Shown here in pieces: positions 42,949 to 52,549 of a DNA stretch of 64,000 nt; the first letter of the stretch is position 1, and each line of letters begins with the position of its first letter. Source of the DNA: Candidatus Cohnella colombiensis (GTDB taxonomy: Bacteria; Bacillota; Bacilli; Paenibacillales; Paenibacillaceae); the NCBI GenBank assembly GCA_029203125.1, contig CP119317.1, positions 1,674,001 to 1,738,000 on the forward strand, read 5' to 3'. The notes beneath the pieces are model-generated. The model saw only the letters and a program-made list of their open reading frames with translations, was not told the origin of the DNA and did not search any database. Position numbers and translations under genes: made by a program.

Positions 42949-43657
42949 TTCCATCGTCGTGAAAGCAACAAACTTAAGTAAGTCGATAAAGAAGCAAACT
43001 TTAGTCGAACCGATCAATTTCACCGTTGCTGCCGGTCATGTGCTCGCATTGTGCGGAGGAAACGGCGCAGGAAAGAGTACGATCCTCCGTATGATAACGG
43101 GCATAATGCAGCCGAGTACCGGTGAGATTGAAGTGAATGGCTTACAGTGGAAGCGGGATCGTAAAGGCTTCGCCAAGCTGATCGGATACATGCCTGACGA
43201 CTATCAATTCAGTCATGGCTTAACGGCATGGGAGGCGTTAGCATTCTGGGGCGCGCTACGCAGTGTGTCAAAGAAACGGATAGAGGAAGTACTTGAGAGA
43301 GTCGGATTAGCAGATAAACGGAACAATCGCGTGCAAACCTTTTCCAAAGGGATGCGCCAACGGCTGTTATTTGCACAGGCGATCTTGGACAACCCGCCGC
43401 TGTTAATTATGGACGAGCCTACGAATGGACTTGATCCGTTTTGGATGAATGAGTTTGTGCGATTAATTAACGGGGTTAAAGAAGAAGGGAATTGTGTTAT
43501 TTTTTCCACACATCAGCTTCAAATCGCAGAAGAAATCGCTGATCACGTTATCTTCCTGAACCAAGGTCGTAGCTACGGATATGAAAGTCTAGCGGATTAT
43601 GAAGCAAAGTATGGTGCTCATCCCCTGCATGCTGCTTTCCAAGCTGTGCTAACTTAA
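42941..43657 (+). CDS. nosF: NosF-like ABC transporter ATPase
   Basis: A 238-residue ATPase. Walker A is GGNGAGKST, the signature is FSKGMRQR (variant of LSGGQ), and Walker B is LLIMDEPTNGLD. GTG 42941 fits a ribosome site AAAGGGGG; its start lies within the end of nosY (8-base overlap). It would energise NosY in copper-centre assembly. It is the last gene of the unit, before a terminator. Confidence 0.87.
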   Translation: MVNSIVVKATNLSKSIKKQTLVEPINFTVAAGHVLALCGGNGAGKSTILRMITGIMQPSTGEIEVNGLQWKRDRKGFAKLIGYMPDDYQFSHGLTAWEALAFWGALRSVSKKRIEEVLERVGLADKRNNRVQTFSKGMRQRLLFAQAILDNPPLLIMDEPTNGLDPFWMNEFVRLINGVKEEGNCVIFSTHQLQIAEEIADHVIFLNQGRSYGYESLADYEAKYGAHPLHAAFQAVLT

Positions 43658-43663
43658 TACGAT

Positions 43664-43703
43664 GCCCTAAGTCAATGTTCAAAGTTGTCTTAGGGCTTTT
43701 GTT
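43664..43703 (+). terminator. Terminator of the nos-like operon
   Basis: GCCCTAAG (43664-43671) pairs with CTTAGGGC (43689-43696), then TTTTGTTTT. Confidence 0.8.
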
Positions 43704-43787
43704 TTGTAAATGGAATGATTTTCACTCCTTTGAGAAAAGCTACCATTGTAACCATCCCATCTCTTGTTATCAAAAGGAGTCCTTGCA

Positions 43788-45323
43788 ATGAGTAGTCAGC
43801 TTCCGCAATTTCCACAATCGTATTGGACAACGTCGGTTGACGTCCCTGCATTCCCTATTCTTACTACAGACCTGGATGCAGATGTCGTTATTGTAGGCGC
43901 AGGAATTACCGGCATAACAACTAGCTATTTACTGTCCAAAGAAGGTCTAAAGGTGGTTGTACTAGAGGCAGGCCGATTGCTTCACGGAACGACAGGTCAC
44001 ACCACGGCCAAAATCACTGCTCAGCACGATTTGATCTACGATGAACTCATTCAACACTTCGGCGAAGATAAGGCACGTTTATATTATGACGCAAACAACG
44101 AAGCGTTGACTTTTATTCGGAACACTGTTGATACGGAAGGAATCTCCTGTGACTTGACCAATGATCATGCTTATATTTACACACAATCAACAAGCTCGAT
44201 TGGCAAGCTTGAATTAGAATATCGTGCATACGAGAAACTCGGAATCGACGGCCTTCTCACCAATCATATCGAATTGCCCATAGATGTTAAATCTGCCTTA
44301 GTCATGTATAATCAAGCGCAATTTAATCCCGTTTCATACTTAGTTGCGTTGATCGATCGATCTGTTCGTGCAGGTGCACAAGTGTATGAACATACGACAG
44401 CGATGAAGGTGGTAGAAGGAGAGAAGCCTGTAGTCATTACCGAATCGGGACATCGGATCAGCTGCAAGTATGTCATCGCCGCATCGCATTTTCCATTTCT
44501 CGATTGGAAAGGTTTTTACTTTGCACGCTTGCATGCAGAACGTTCTTATTTGCTTGGCGTTCGTGTCAAAGATCGCTATGAAGGTGGGATGTACATTTCG
44601 GCGGACGAACCGAAACGATCGATTCGCGTCGTCCATCAAGAAAAAGAGCCTTTATTACTCATCGGAGGCGGGGGTCACAAGGCTGGACAGAACAGCTGTA
44701 CGATGAATGAATATGACGCATTGAAGACGTTCGCTTATTCTGTATTTGATGTAAAAGAAATTGCCTATCGGTGGTCAGCTCAAGATCTTGTTACTTTGGA
44801 CAAAATTCCTTATATCGGACAAATCAACGGACAAAACCACAATATTTTAATTGCAACTGGATATCGCAAATGGGGCATGACGAACGGGACTGCTGCGGCC
44901 CATCTCCTTAAAAACAGAATACTCGGAATCGAGGACCGGTATCGGGAATTATTTGATCCTTCACGCTTCCATGCAGACCCGGAGATCAAGAGCTTAGTCA
45001 CTGAGAACTTGGATGTAGCCAGTCACCTGATCAATGGAAAGCTTGAATCTGTACAACGTCGTGCGAATAGTGTTGAAAATGACGAAGGTGCAGTCGTTAG
45101 TGTGAATGGAAAAAGAGCTGGAGCATACCGTGATGTTGAAGGTGTTCTGCACTTGGTCGATACGACTTGTACGCATATGGGTTGCGAGACGAACTGGAAT
45201 AATGGGGATCGAACATGGGATTGCCCATGTCACGGATCGAGATTTTCCTATACGGGAGAAGTCATAGAAGGCCCGGCTAAAGAACCTCTGCATAAGTTGG
45301 AGCTTTCTTATGAAGATGGATGA
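43788..45323 (+). CDS. FAD-dependent oxidoreductase with C-terminal Rieske domain
   Basis: A 511-residue two-domain enzyme resembling B. subtilis YhfW. The N-terminal DAO-type FAD domain opens with ADVVIVGAGITGITTSYLL (FAD-binding GxGxxG). The Rieske [2Fe-2S] domain is at the C-terminus: CTHMGC and CPCHGSRF give the CxH and CxxH ligands. ATG 43788 follows AAAAGGAG. It is presumably a cytosolic amine or sugar-acid oxidase passing electrons to the cluster; substrate unknown. It stands apart from the nos-like operon because a terminator lies between. Confidence 0.88.
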   Translation: MSSQLPQFPQSYWTTSVDVPAFPILTTDLDADVVIVGAGITGITTSYLLSKEGLKVVVLEAGRLLHGTTGHTTAKITAQHDLIYDELIQHFGEDKARLYYDANNEALTFIRNTVDTEGISCDLTNDHAYIYTQSTSSIGKLELEYRAYEKLGIDGLLTNHIELPIDVKSALVMYNQAQFNPVSYLVALIDRSVRAGAQVYEHTTAMKVVEGEKPVVITESGHRISCKYVIAASHFPFLDWKGFYFARLHAERSYLLGVRVKDRYEGGMYISADEPKRSIRVVHQEKEPLLLIGGGGHKAGQNSCTMNEYDALKTFAYSVFDVKEIAYRWSAQDLVTLDKIPYIGQINGQNHNILIATGYRKWGMTNGTAAAHLLKNRILGIEDRYRELFDPSRFHADPEIKSLVTENLDVASHLINGKLESVQRRANSVENDEGAVVSVNGKRAGAYRDVEGVLHLVDTTCTHMGCETNWNNGDRTWDCPCHGSRFSYTGEVIEGPAKEPLHKLELSYEDG

Positions 45324-45412
45324 TCGTCATGGGATCTATAACATGATATGATTATAAGATATGGTTTAACATTAGTATCTATATAGGTATTTAAGTAAGG
45401 GTGAGTGGACAA

Positions 45413-46696
45413 ATGTCGGAACGGTCGTACAACATATCACAAGAGAAACAGCAACAACTTTATAAAAGGTCGCTTTTGATCGTCGTCATTTCACAAATTT
45501 TTGGCGGTACTGGATTTGCCGCAGGGATAACAGTCGGAGCATTGCTTGCGCAAGATATGCTCGGTACGGATAGCTACGCAGGCGTTCCAACAGCATTATT
45601 CACGCTTGGAGCGGCAGCAACAGCTTTTTTTGTTGGTCAACTTACTCAGCGATTTGGTCGTCGTGCTGGTCTCGCTACCGGCTTTATAACGGGCGGTGTA
45701 GGTGCGATTGGCGTCATCTATGCGGCTATATATGATAATCTCTTCCTACTCTTCGCATCGCTTCTCGTATATGGAGCAGGTTCAGCAACTAATTTACTCG
45801 CTCGTTATGCAGGAACAGACTTGGCAAAACCAACCGAGAGAGCAAGGGCAATCAGCATCGCAATGGTTTCCACGACACTCGGTGCAGTCGCAGGACCGAA
45901 CCTAGTTCAAGTGATGGGGAGGTTCGCATCATCGATCAACGTTCCAGAACTAGCTGGGCCGTTCATTCTTGCTGCGGCCGCCTTTATCATGGCAGGACTT
46001 GTAATTATTCTATTTCTGCGTCCTGATCCGTTTATCGTCGCAAAAATGATAGCAGTAGGGCAACAGAATCCGCTTGAGGCTTCTTTAAATAAAGGGAGCG
46101 AAGGGAAGACAAATACAAATAAAGGCGTAATCGTTGGTGCTAGCATTATGGTCATCACGCAAATTGTGATGGTTGCCATTATGACCATGACACCGATCCA
46201 TATGAAACACCACGGGCATAGCTTAGGCGATGTCGGGCTCGTTATCGGAATCCATATTGGCGCAATGTTTCTGCCCTCCTTGTTGACAGGTATTCTAGTT
46301 GATCGATTCGGACGAAAGAAGATGGTGTATGCTTCAGGGATTACGCTGTTACTATCCGGAATTGTCGCTGCGATTGCGCCTCCAGATTCAATGGCCTTAT
46401 TGATTATCGCATTAGCGTTGCTCGGAATCGGGTGGAACTTCGGATTAATTAGCGGAACTGCGCTCATTGTAGATGCGACAACCGTTCACACTCGTGCGAA
46501 GACACAAGGGACAATTGATGTATTTATTGCCATATTCGGATCTATAATAGGCGCATTATCGGGTGTCTTTGTGGTCATTTCCAGTTACGCCACGCTCGCA
46601 CTTGTCGGGGGTTTTCTTTCTTTAGCGCTAATACCAGTCATGGTATGGTCGAAGAAGAAGGAGAGTGTTAACGAATGGGAAAATATCGGGGCATAA
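45413..46696 (+). CDS. MFS transporter
   Basis: A 427-residue major facilitator with 12 predicted helices. The cytoplasmic loop 2-3 motif is GQLTQRFGRRAGL, and the mirrored one in the second half is GILVDRFGRKKMVY. ATG 45413 is chosen as GGTG lies ten bases upstream; GTG 45401 is an alternative that would add four residues. It belongs to the drug- or metabolite-exporter side of the superfamily. It follows the Rieske gene by 89 bases. Substrate unknown. Confidence 0.8.
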   Translation: MSERSYNISQEKQQQLYKRSLLIVVISQIFGGTGFAAGITVGALLAQDMLGTDSYAGVPTALFTLGAAATAFFVGQLTQRFGRRAGLATGFITGGVGAIGVIYAAIYDNLFLLFASLLVYGAGSATNLLARYAGTDLAKPTERARAISIAMVSTTLGAVAGPNLVQVMGRFASSINVPELAGPFILAAAAFIMAGLVIILFLRPDPFIVAKMIAVGQQNPLEASLNKGSEGKTNTNKGVIVGASIMVITQIVMVAIMTMTPIHMKHHGHSLGDVGLVIGIHIGAMFLPSLLTGILVDRFGRKKMVYASGITLLLSGIVAAIAPPDSMALLIIALALLGIGWNFGLISGTALIVDATTVHTRAKTQGTIDVFIAIFGSIIGALSGVFVVISSYATLALVGGFLSLALIPVMVWSKKKESVNEWENIGA

Positions 46697-46787
46697 TCTA
46701 TACAGCAGCCACTTCGGAGCTCGACATATAACCAAGCTTCATACACATACGGTAGATTAAGAAGAACATCCTAAGGGAGGTCTGCCG

Positions 46788-47603
46788 GTGTCGAATGAGT
46801 TTGTGGCGCGTTCGTTAGAGGAAGTCCGATTTTGGTCAAGAATAATGAAGGAACACTCGTTATTTCTAAGATTAGGGTTTCGATGCGAGGATACACAATT
46901 AATTAATGAGGCTAATCATTTTTACTCGGTTTTTGAATCGATTGAGAACAGAGCTAACGCCTTCACGGTTGGAACCGATCCTCATGTGATTAAGAGATTT
47001 AACGAGGAAGTCCATCAAGCAGTATCATATATATGGGTGTTTAAGAGAAAAATTCTTAGATTAATTGTGACGTGCCAGCTTCCTGGAGCGAACAACTTCC
47101 CATTACTCGTTGACCATGTGAGTAGGGAGGCCAATTATTTCAGAAATCGATTGGAAGAGCTTAATCTCGGTAGGCTGGAACCATTGCCAGATGCGATCAT
47201 TGATGAAAATGTCTTTTTCCTGAAAATAATGGCAGACCATGCGAAATTCATTAGTCATCTGCTTGATCCTTCCGAGCGAAAGCTGGTCGAACAGGCGAAT
47301 CATTTCAGTCAAGAGTTCGATCAGCTATTGTTCCAAGCGAAAGACTTGGAATCGATGCGTCCGCAAGCACAAACTGTACCTTTGCTGGACCAGTTTCTTG
47401 ATCAAAATAGAGTATCGGTTAAATCACTTCGCGATTTCAAGAAGACGGCTCGAGATTTGATCGAAGCCTGTAAAATTAAGAGTATTATTCACCCATTATT
47501 AGCGGATCATGTGTTTCGTGAAGCAGAACATTTCTTGTTTATCATCGATATGTTCGATAACAGCCTCACTGGAAATGCTGTGCAAAATGTAAATCACCAA
47601 TAA
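46788..47603 (+). CDS. DUF2935 family protein
   Basis: A 271-residue all-helical protein made of two DUF2935 repeats (about 5-130 and 145-265). Each repeat begins with a similar pattern (EEVRFWSRIMKEHSLFLRLG and DENVFFLKIMADHAKFISHL) and has a later H/E pair (DHVSREANYF, DHVFREAEHF). The recurring His and Glu suggest a metal-binding four-helix bundle, but the function is unknown. GGGAGG precedes the GTG start. It is common in spore formers. A terminator-like stem follows. Confidence 0.82.
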   Translation: MSNEFVARSLEEVRFWSRIMKEHSLFLRLGFRCEDTQLINEANHFYSVFESIENRANAFTVGTDPHVIKRFNEEVHQAVSYIWVFKRKILRLIVTCQLPGANNFPLLVDHVSREANYFRNRLEELNLGRLEPLPDAIIDENVFFLKIMADHAKFISHLLDPSERKLVEQANHFSQEFDQLLFQAKDLESMRPQAQTVPLLDQFLDQNRVSVKSLRDFKKTARDLIEACKIKSIIHPLLADHVFREAEHFLFIIDMFDNSLTGNAVQNVNHQ

Positions 47604-47640
47604 ACACAATAATGGAGCACAAGTTCTAAATTTCTCGATT

Positions 47641-47668
47641 AAAGGCTACCGACTTCGGTAGCCTTTTT
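47641..47668 (+). terminator. Terminator after the DUF2935 gene
   Basis: GGCTACCG and CGGTAGCC pair around a four-base loop, followed by five T. Confidence 0.9.
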
Positions 47669-47725
47669 ACATGCGACAACCGAGTTGTACATATATATAG
47701 GAAATGAACAGAGGAGGTACAAACG

Positions 47726-48469
47726 ATGGTTCGTACGAGGGCGATGAAGCTGTTGGGGCTAATTTCGGGAATTGTGCTCCTCAATATAATCACATGGTCA
47801 CCAGGTTTATTAGCGGTTGAAATCGGAGGGAAGAGTGCTTTTCAGACGGCATTAGGCGTTACCATCGTGTTTAGCAGTTTTTTAGTACTCATGTATGGGA
47901 GCTACACGATGCTACTAAAGCCTCCTATCGTTACACCCATTAAAGACATTACCTCATCTACTGATTATAGAGCGGCACTTAATCGATACAAAAATGAGAA
48001 AGACCTGAATTCCGATATCCTTCTCGCCTTAGATCAGCTTGATCGCATAGAGAAGAAGAACGCTATTCTGCTCGATATCCTTAATCAGAGGTTTGATCCA
48101 TCAGAATTAAGCTACAAGAAGTTTATTGCGGTCATTCACGATGTGGAAAATTTATTTTACTTCAACATCAGGAAGATGCTCAATAAGCTGAGTGTGTTCG
48201 ATGCCTCCGAGTATTCCAATCTCACGAGCTCTTTACGGTTTAAACAAATTTCAAACAATCTGCTTCAAAAAAAGCAGGAGCTTTATATGGAGTACCTCGC
48301 TTTTGTAACTGCCCAAGTTAGTGCGAATGAACAAATTTTACTGAAGCTAGAACAGCTACTGATGGAGATATCACAATTAGGCAGTGCCAATGATGAAGAT
48401 GTAGACCATTTACCCTGCATGCAGGAGATCGATGCTTTAATCAAGCAAACAAAATTTTATCAGCAATGA
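47726..48469 (+). CDS. Two-helix membrane protein with coiled-coil cytosolic part
   Basis: A 247-residue protein: two membrane helices (about 8-26 and 38-62), then a helical cytosolic domain with heptad-like stretches (LLALDQLDRIEKKNAILLDI and QVSANEQILLKLEQLLMEIS). AGAGGAGG precedes the ATG. It is 13 bases upstream of the VWA gene and in one unit with telA. No family recognised. The TelA and VWA neighbours suggest it anchors a membrane complex. Confidence 0.65.
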   Translation: MVRTRAMKLLGLISGIVLLNIITWSPGLLAVEIGGKSAFQTALGVTIVFSSFLVLMYGSYTMLLKPPIVTPIKDITSSTDYRAALNRYKNEKDLNSDILLALDQLDRIEKKNAILLDILNQRFDPSELSYKKFIAVIHDVENLFYFNIRKMLNKLSVFDASEYSNLTSSLRFKQISNNLLQKKQELYMEYLAFVTAQVSANEQILLKLEQLLMEISQLGSANDEDVDHLPCMQEIDALIKQTKFYQQ

Positions 48470-48482
48470 AAGGGAGATGAGT

Positions 48483-50171
48483 ATGGCAAGTAAGGCTAGA
48501 GCGACAGTCGTATTAGGGGTAATAGCAATTGTCGTGTTTGTGCTCGTGTATGCCGGGATCAGTGTGACATCCAATTGGGGGAAAACTGAAACTCAAATAA
48601 CCTCCGAAGATGCAGCCAAACAACTGGAAAAGCTCTATAAAAATATCAATGTTACGACCGCGCAGCAAATTAAAGGTCAAATTGACCTAGATCCTGTTGT
48701 CGTTGCTGATTCATTGCCTGATATCTCAAAATTTTCGATATCGGTACCGAATACGACGGATCATTTTATTGAAATATTATCCTCGACGGAAAAGTCAGGA
48801 ACGGGCAACGATGGTTGGTTAAACGAAGTTGCCGATGCTTTCAACCAAGCCAACATCGTTGTGAACGGGAATGCGGTATCCGTCAAAATTCGAAACATTG
48901 CATCGGGTACAGCTACTGATTATATCCGATCAGGCAAGTATGTTCCGGATGCCTTCACGCCTTCTAATGAACTATGGGGAGAGATCGTCAAAGCACAAGG
49001 GATCCCGATCGAACTTGTCTCGAAGCGTCTTGTTGGCAATGTCGCTGGTGTTGTGATTACGAAGAAAAAATATGATGAGATAGTAGAAAAGTACGGTTCA
49101 ATCAATGTGAAGACGATTACGGATGCGATTGCTGATAATGAATTAGCTATGGGCTATACAGATCCATTCGCTAGTTCAACCGGCTTGAACTTTTTAGTGA
49201 CAGCTCTTGCAACTTTTGATAATACGAATCTTCTAAGCGAGAAGGCGATTACTGGGTTTGAAAAATTTCAAGCAAACGTTCCATTTCTTGCCTCGACCAC
49301 TTTGCAAATGCGAGATGCAGCGAAAACAGGAATGCTTGATGCATTTGTTTTAGAATACCAAACCTACCTCAATGCAGCTGACCTTAAATCAGGTTATGTA
49401 TTCACTCCTTTTGGAGTTAGACATGACAGCCCATTGTACGCCATCGGCGATATCTCTCAAGATAAGCGCGATATTGTAAAAGAGTTTGCAAAGTTTGTAA
49501 CGAAAGCTGAAAATCAACGTCTTGCTGAAGAAAAAGGCTTTAATGGACTTGAAGAATATAAGTCTGAGCTACCAGCCGCTGATGGAACAGTATTATCAGA
49601 CGCACAAAAGCTGTGGAAGGAAAAGAAAAATGGAAGCAAAACAATCGCCGCCATATTTCTCGCAGATGTATCAGGGAGCATGAATGGTGAACCACTCACA
49701 CGACTGAAGGAATCTCTATTAACCGGGCAAAAGTTTTTGGGGAGAGACAATAGCATCGGATTCGTTTCATATTCCAGTGACGTTACGATCAATCTTCCGA
49801 TTGGGAAGTATGACACGAATCAACAGTCCATGTTCGTCGGAGCTGTCAACAGTCTTCAAGCGAACGGCGGTACAGCAACCTTTGACGGAATTGTAGTTGC
49901 AATTAAGCTGCTTCAAGATGAAATTGCACTTCACCCAGACGTAAAACCACTGATCTTTGTTTTAAGCGATGGTGATACAAATGAGGGGCATTCGCTTAAG
50001 GATATAAAGGGACTCATTGAAACTTACAAAATTCCCATATACACGATTGGTTATAACGCCAATATTCAAGCGCTTCAAAGTATATCTAGCCTGAATGAAG
50101 CTGCGAGTATTAACGCCGATACAGACGATGTCGTATACAAAATCAGCAACTTGCTCAATGTTCAAATGTAG
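48483..50171 (+). CDS. Substrate-binding and VWA domain protein
   Basis: A 562-residue membrane-anchored protein. An N-terminal membrane helix (about 7-28) precedes a periplasmic-binding-protein-like domain (about 70-350). A von Willebrand factor A domain (about 375-560) follows with an intact MIDAS site: DVSGSM, GGTATF and DGDTNEG. It would be exposed outside the cell and could bind ligand and metal at once. ATG 48483 is chosen over 48477, which lies against the ribosome site AGGGAG. It is the middle gene of the three-gene unit with TelA. Confidence 0.85.
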   Translation: MASKARATVVLGVIAIVVFVLVYAGISVTSNWGKTETQITSEDAAKQLEKLYKNINVTTAQQIKGQIDLDPVVVADSLPDISKFSISVPNTTDHFIEILSSTEKSGTGNDGWLNEVADAFNQANIVVNGNAVSVKIRNIASGTATDYIRSGKYVPDAFTPSNELWGEIVKAQGIPIELVSKRLVGNVAGVVITKKKYDEIVEKYGSINVKTITDAIADNELAMGYTDPFASSTGLNFLVTALATFDNTNLLSEKAITGFEKFQANVPFLASTTLQMRDAAKTGMLDAFVLEYQTYLNAADLKSGYVFTPFGVRHDSPLYAIGDISQDKRDIVKEFAKFVTKAENQRLAEEKGFNGLEEYKSELPAADGTVLSDAQKLWKEKKNGSKTIAAIFLADVSGSMNGEPLTRLKESLLTGQKFLGRDNSIGFVSYSSDVTINLPIGKYDTNQQSMFVGAVNSLQANGGTATFDGIVVAIKLLQDEIALHPDVKPLIFVLSDGDTNEGHSLKDIKGLIETYKIPIYTIGYNANIQALQSISSLNEAASINADTDDVVYKISNLLNVQM

Positions 50172-50198
50172 CTTTGGAACTCATGAGGAGGGGTAATA

Positions 50199-51338
50199 TT
50201 GTCATTTTCAATGGATGTCGTCAAACCTGAAGAAATTCGCTCAACGATTGAAGCAGAGGTAAAGCCTGAGCCTGAAGAAGTACAACAGCTTAAAGCATTA
50301 GCCGCAAACAATGTGTCATTGATTCTTGAAATGGACATCGAGTCCGTCGAAAAAAGGCAAGAGGTATTGCAATCGATTGATCGATTCGGAATGAACTCGA
50401 TGCGGTCATCTTCAGAAAAAAATTCACTCCTGCAAGTTTCAGTCGGAAATTTATCGAAGACAGGCGATGAGGGTGGTCAAGTCGCCAAAGGATTAACCGA
50501 GCTACAGCTTCAATTGAAGGATTTGGATCCAAGTGTAGTGGATTTTGCCAAGAGTGGTTTTCTAGGTAAGTTTTTCAATCCTTTGCGAACTTATTTTGCC
50601 AAGTACCAAAAAGCAGATTCTATGATCTCAGATATTATTACATCCTTAGATAAAGGGAAGACCGTCTTAAAAAATGACAACACCACATTGGAGTTTGAGC
50701 AACAGGCGCTACGGGAGCTTACGAAAAAACTGCAAAAGGAAATTCAACTGGGTGTGCTCATGGATGAAGAAATTGAGTCTCAGATTGAAGCTGCAAAATC
50801 GCGGAATGAAACTGAGGATAAGATCCGATTCATCACAGAGGAAGTATTGTTTCCGCTGCGCCAACGTGTCATGGACCTGCAACAAATGATGGTCGTCAAT
50901 CAACAGGGGATTATGGCAATAGAAGTCGTTATTCGAAATAACAAAGAACTCATCAGAGGTGTAGATCGAGCTAGGAATGTGACCTTTTCGGCACTAAAAA
51001 TTTCTGTAACCGTCGCAAGTGCGCTTTACAATCAAAGAATTGTTTTAAAGAAGATCGAACTGCTCAATCATACGACTGACACTCTTATTAGCGGCACTTC
51101 AAAAATGCTAAAGGATCAAGGCGCTGCCATACACAAGCAATCGCTTGAAACGAGTATTTCTGTTGATACGCTAAAGCAGGCTTTCACAGATGTGTTATCC
51201 GCTCTCGATTCTATCAGCACCTATAAACAGGAGGCACTGCCGAAGATGCGAGAGACAATTAATCAGTTCAGGGAACTGGCAGATTCGGGAGAACAACAAA
51301 TACAGCGCTTGGAAAAGGGCCACAAGCTGGGGTTATAA
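50199..51338 (+). CDS. telA: Toxic anion resistance protein, TelA family
   Basis: A 379-residue soluble helical protein of the TelA/KlaA family (YceH-like in Bacillus). Typical features are SLDKGKTVLKNDNTTLEFEQ and the long coiled-coil C-terminal half ending KHKLGL-like. The family is tied to tellurite and other stress resistance, often with TerD-type genes, which are absent here. The start is TTG with GAGGAGGGG upstream. It is the last gene of the unit with the membrane and VWA proteins. Activity unproven. Confidence 0.88.
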   Translation: MSFSMDVVKPEEIRSTIEAEVKPEPEEVQQLKALAANNVSLILEMDIESVEKRQEVLQSIDRFGMNSMRSSSEKNSLLQVSVGNLSKTGDEGGQVAKGLTELQLQLKDLDPSVVDFAKSGFLGKFFNPLRTYFAKYQKADSMISDIITSLDKGKTVLKNDNTTLEFEQQALRELTKKLQKEIQLGVLMDEEIESQIEAAKSRNETEDKIRFITEEVLFPLRQRVMDLQQMMVVNQQGIMAIEVVIRNNKELIRGVDRARNVTFSALKISVTVASALYNQRIVLKKIELLNHTTDTLISGTSKMLKDQGAAIHKQSLETSISVDTLKQAFTDVLSALDSISTYKQEALPKMRETINQFRELADSGEQQIQRLEKGHKLGL

Positions 51339-51451
51339 TGCTATAATAAGTACGCCAAACTCATATTTTACGTACTTTCGGTTTTAAACGGTTTAATAAA
51401 CCATTAACATCTACTAACTAGATAACATCGAGTAGAAATTACATAATAAGA

Positions 51452-52381
51452 ATGGATGAAATGGAAATGTATAGAAATCACATCGTAGAAGAGGTTTATT
51501 CGTTACAACTTGAAGCATTCACAATTTGGATGAAGCAATCAGGTTATTCACTAACAACAGAAAAAGAGTATTTGAGAGAAGTTCGAGACTATTTAAGCAC
51601 ATTAAATGAAATACCCATACAACAATCGAAGAAGATGAACGTTGTCGCGTTTTTAGTATCTAAACAGAGAACGTCGGGAGACAAAACGAGAAATCGCACT
51701 TTGTCAGCGATCAGATCCTTCTATACTGCACTAATCGATTTTGAGCTCACAACGACAAACCCGGCATTAGAAGTGAAAAAATCTAAAACAGAGAAGCATA
51801 GAAATCCAGTATATTTGGATCAATCAGAGCTTGAGAAAGTACTCACTTATGTTGAAGGACGTTATCGTGATCGCAATTTAGCGTTATTTCTTCTTATGGC
51901 ATATTGCGGTTTGCGAGTAGGTGAAGTTCATCGGATTAATCTATCACACTTTAAGAAGGGTAAAGGGACTTTAGAGGTGCTTGGAAAGGGGAGAAAGTGG
52001 AATGAAATTCCACTGCCACCTCTATTAATCCAATATCTCACGAAAGTTGAAGAGGAGCGAATTCAGCCGTACCGTGAAAAGGAAGAAGCGATGTTCGTCT
52101 CTCAGAAGGGAAGAAGGCTCTCGATCCGACAAATTCAAAAAATCATTACACAAGTATTCGAAGGATATAAGAAGAAGCATCCATATAATGCTGATTTGAA
52201 GCTGTCTTGTCACAAGCTTCGTCACTCCTTCGCGACGATGCTACTGAATCATAATGTGGACATCCGTGTCGTAAAAGAGCTTCTTGGTCACGCTTCAATC
52301 GAAACGACGATGATCTATACTCATATTAATGATGAACAAAAGCGTAGTGCCATGACGATGATTAATATTCCGCAAACATGA
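51452..52381 (+). CDS. Tyrosine recombinase/integrase (XerD-like)
   Basis: A 309-residue site-specific recombinase. The N-terminal core-binding domain is about 15-105. The catalytic domain carries all conserved residues: Arg in GLRVGEV, Lys in [16 protein letters not shown] (H-x-x-R), the second His in LLGHAS and the Tyr nucleophile in TMIYTH. The length and pattern fit XerC/XerD. It stands alone with no phage or transposon genes around, so a mobile-element origin is unproven. The palindrome GGTTTAATAAACC lies at 51390-51402 upstream. Confidence 0.88.
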   Translation: MDEMEMYRNHIVEEVYSLQLEAFTIWMKQSGYSLTTEKEYLREVRDYLSTLNEIPIQQSKKMNVVAFLVSKQRTSGDKTRNRTLSAIRSFYTALIDFELTTTNPALEVKKSKTEKHRNPVYLDQSELEKVLTYVEGRYRDRNLALFLLMAYCGLRVGEVHRINLSHFKKGKGTLEVLGKGRKWNEIPLPPLLIQYLTKVEEERIQPYREKEEAMFVSQKGRRLSIRQIQKIITQVFEGYKKKHPYNADLKLSCHKLRHSFATMLLNHNVDIRVVKELLGHASIETTMIYTHINDEQKRSAMTMINIPQT

Positions 52382-52406
52382 ATGCCACTCGCGATGTACA
52401 ACTGAA

Positions 52407-52447
52407 CCGAGAGAAGGACACTTTTAGAGTGTCTCTCTCGGTTTTTT
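52407..52447 (+). terminator. Terminator after the recombinase
   Basis: CCGAGAGA (52407-52414) pairs with TCTCTCGG (52434-52441), with inner CACT/AGTG; six T follow. Confidence 0.88.
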
Positions 52448-52549
52448 GCATGGATTACACTAGCCGTTCATATATTGGAATTACAACTTCTTGTCCTAGT
52501 CATCGTATACTTGGCCGAATTCGAATTTCGATTAGGAGGCTTCTATCTC

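Noticed and set aside
45907..46467. A 186-codon frame opposite the MFS gene
   Set aside because: It mirrors membrane-helix codons of the transporter and has no start signal of its own.
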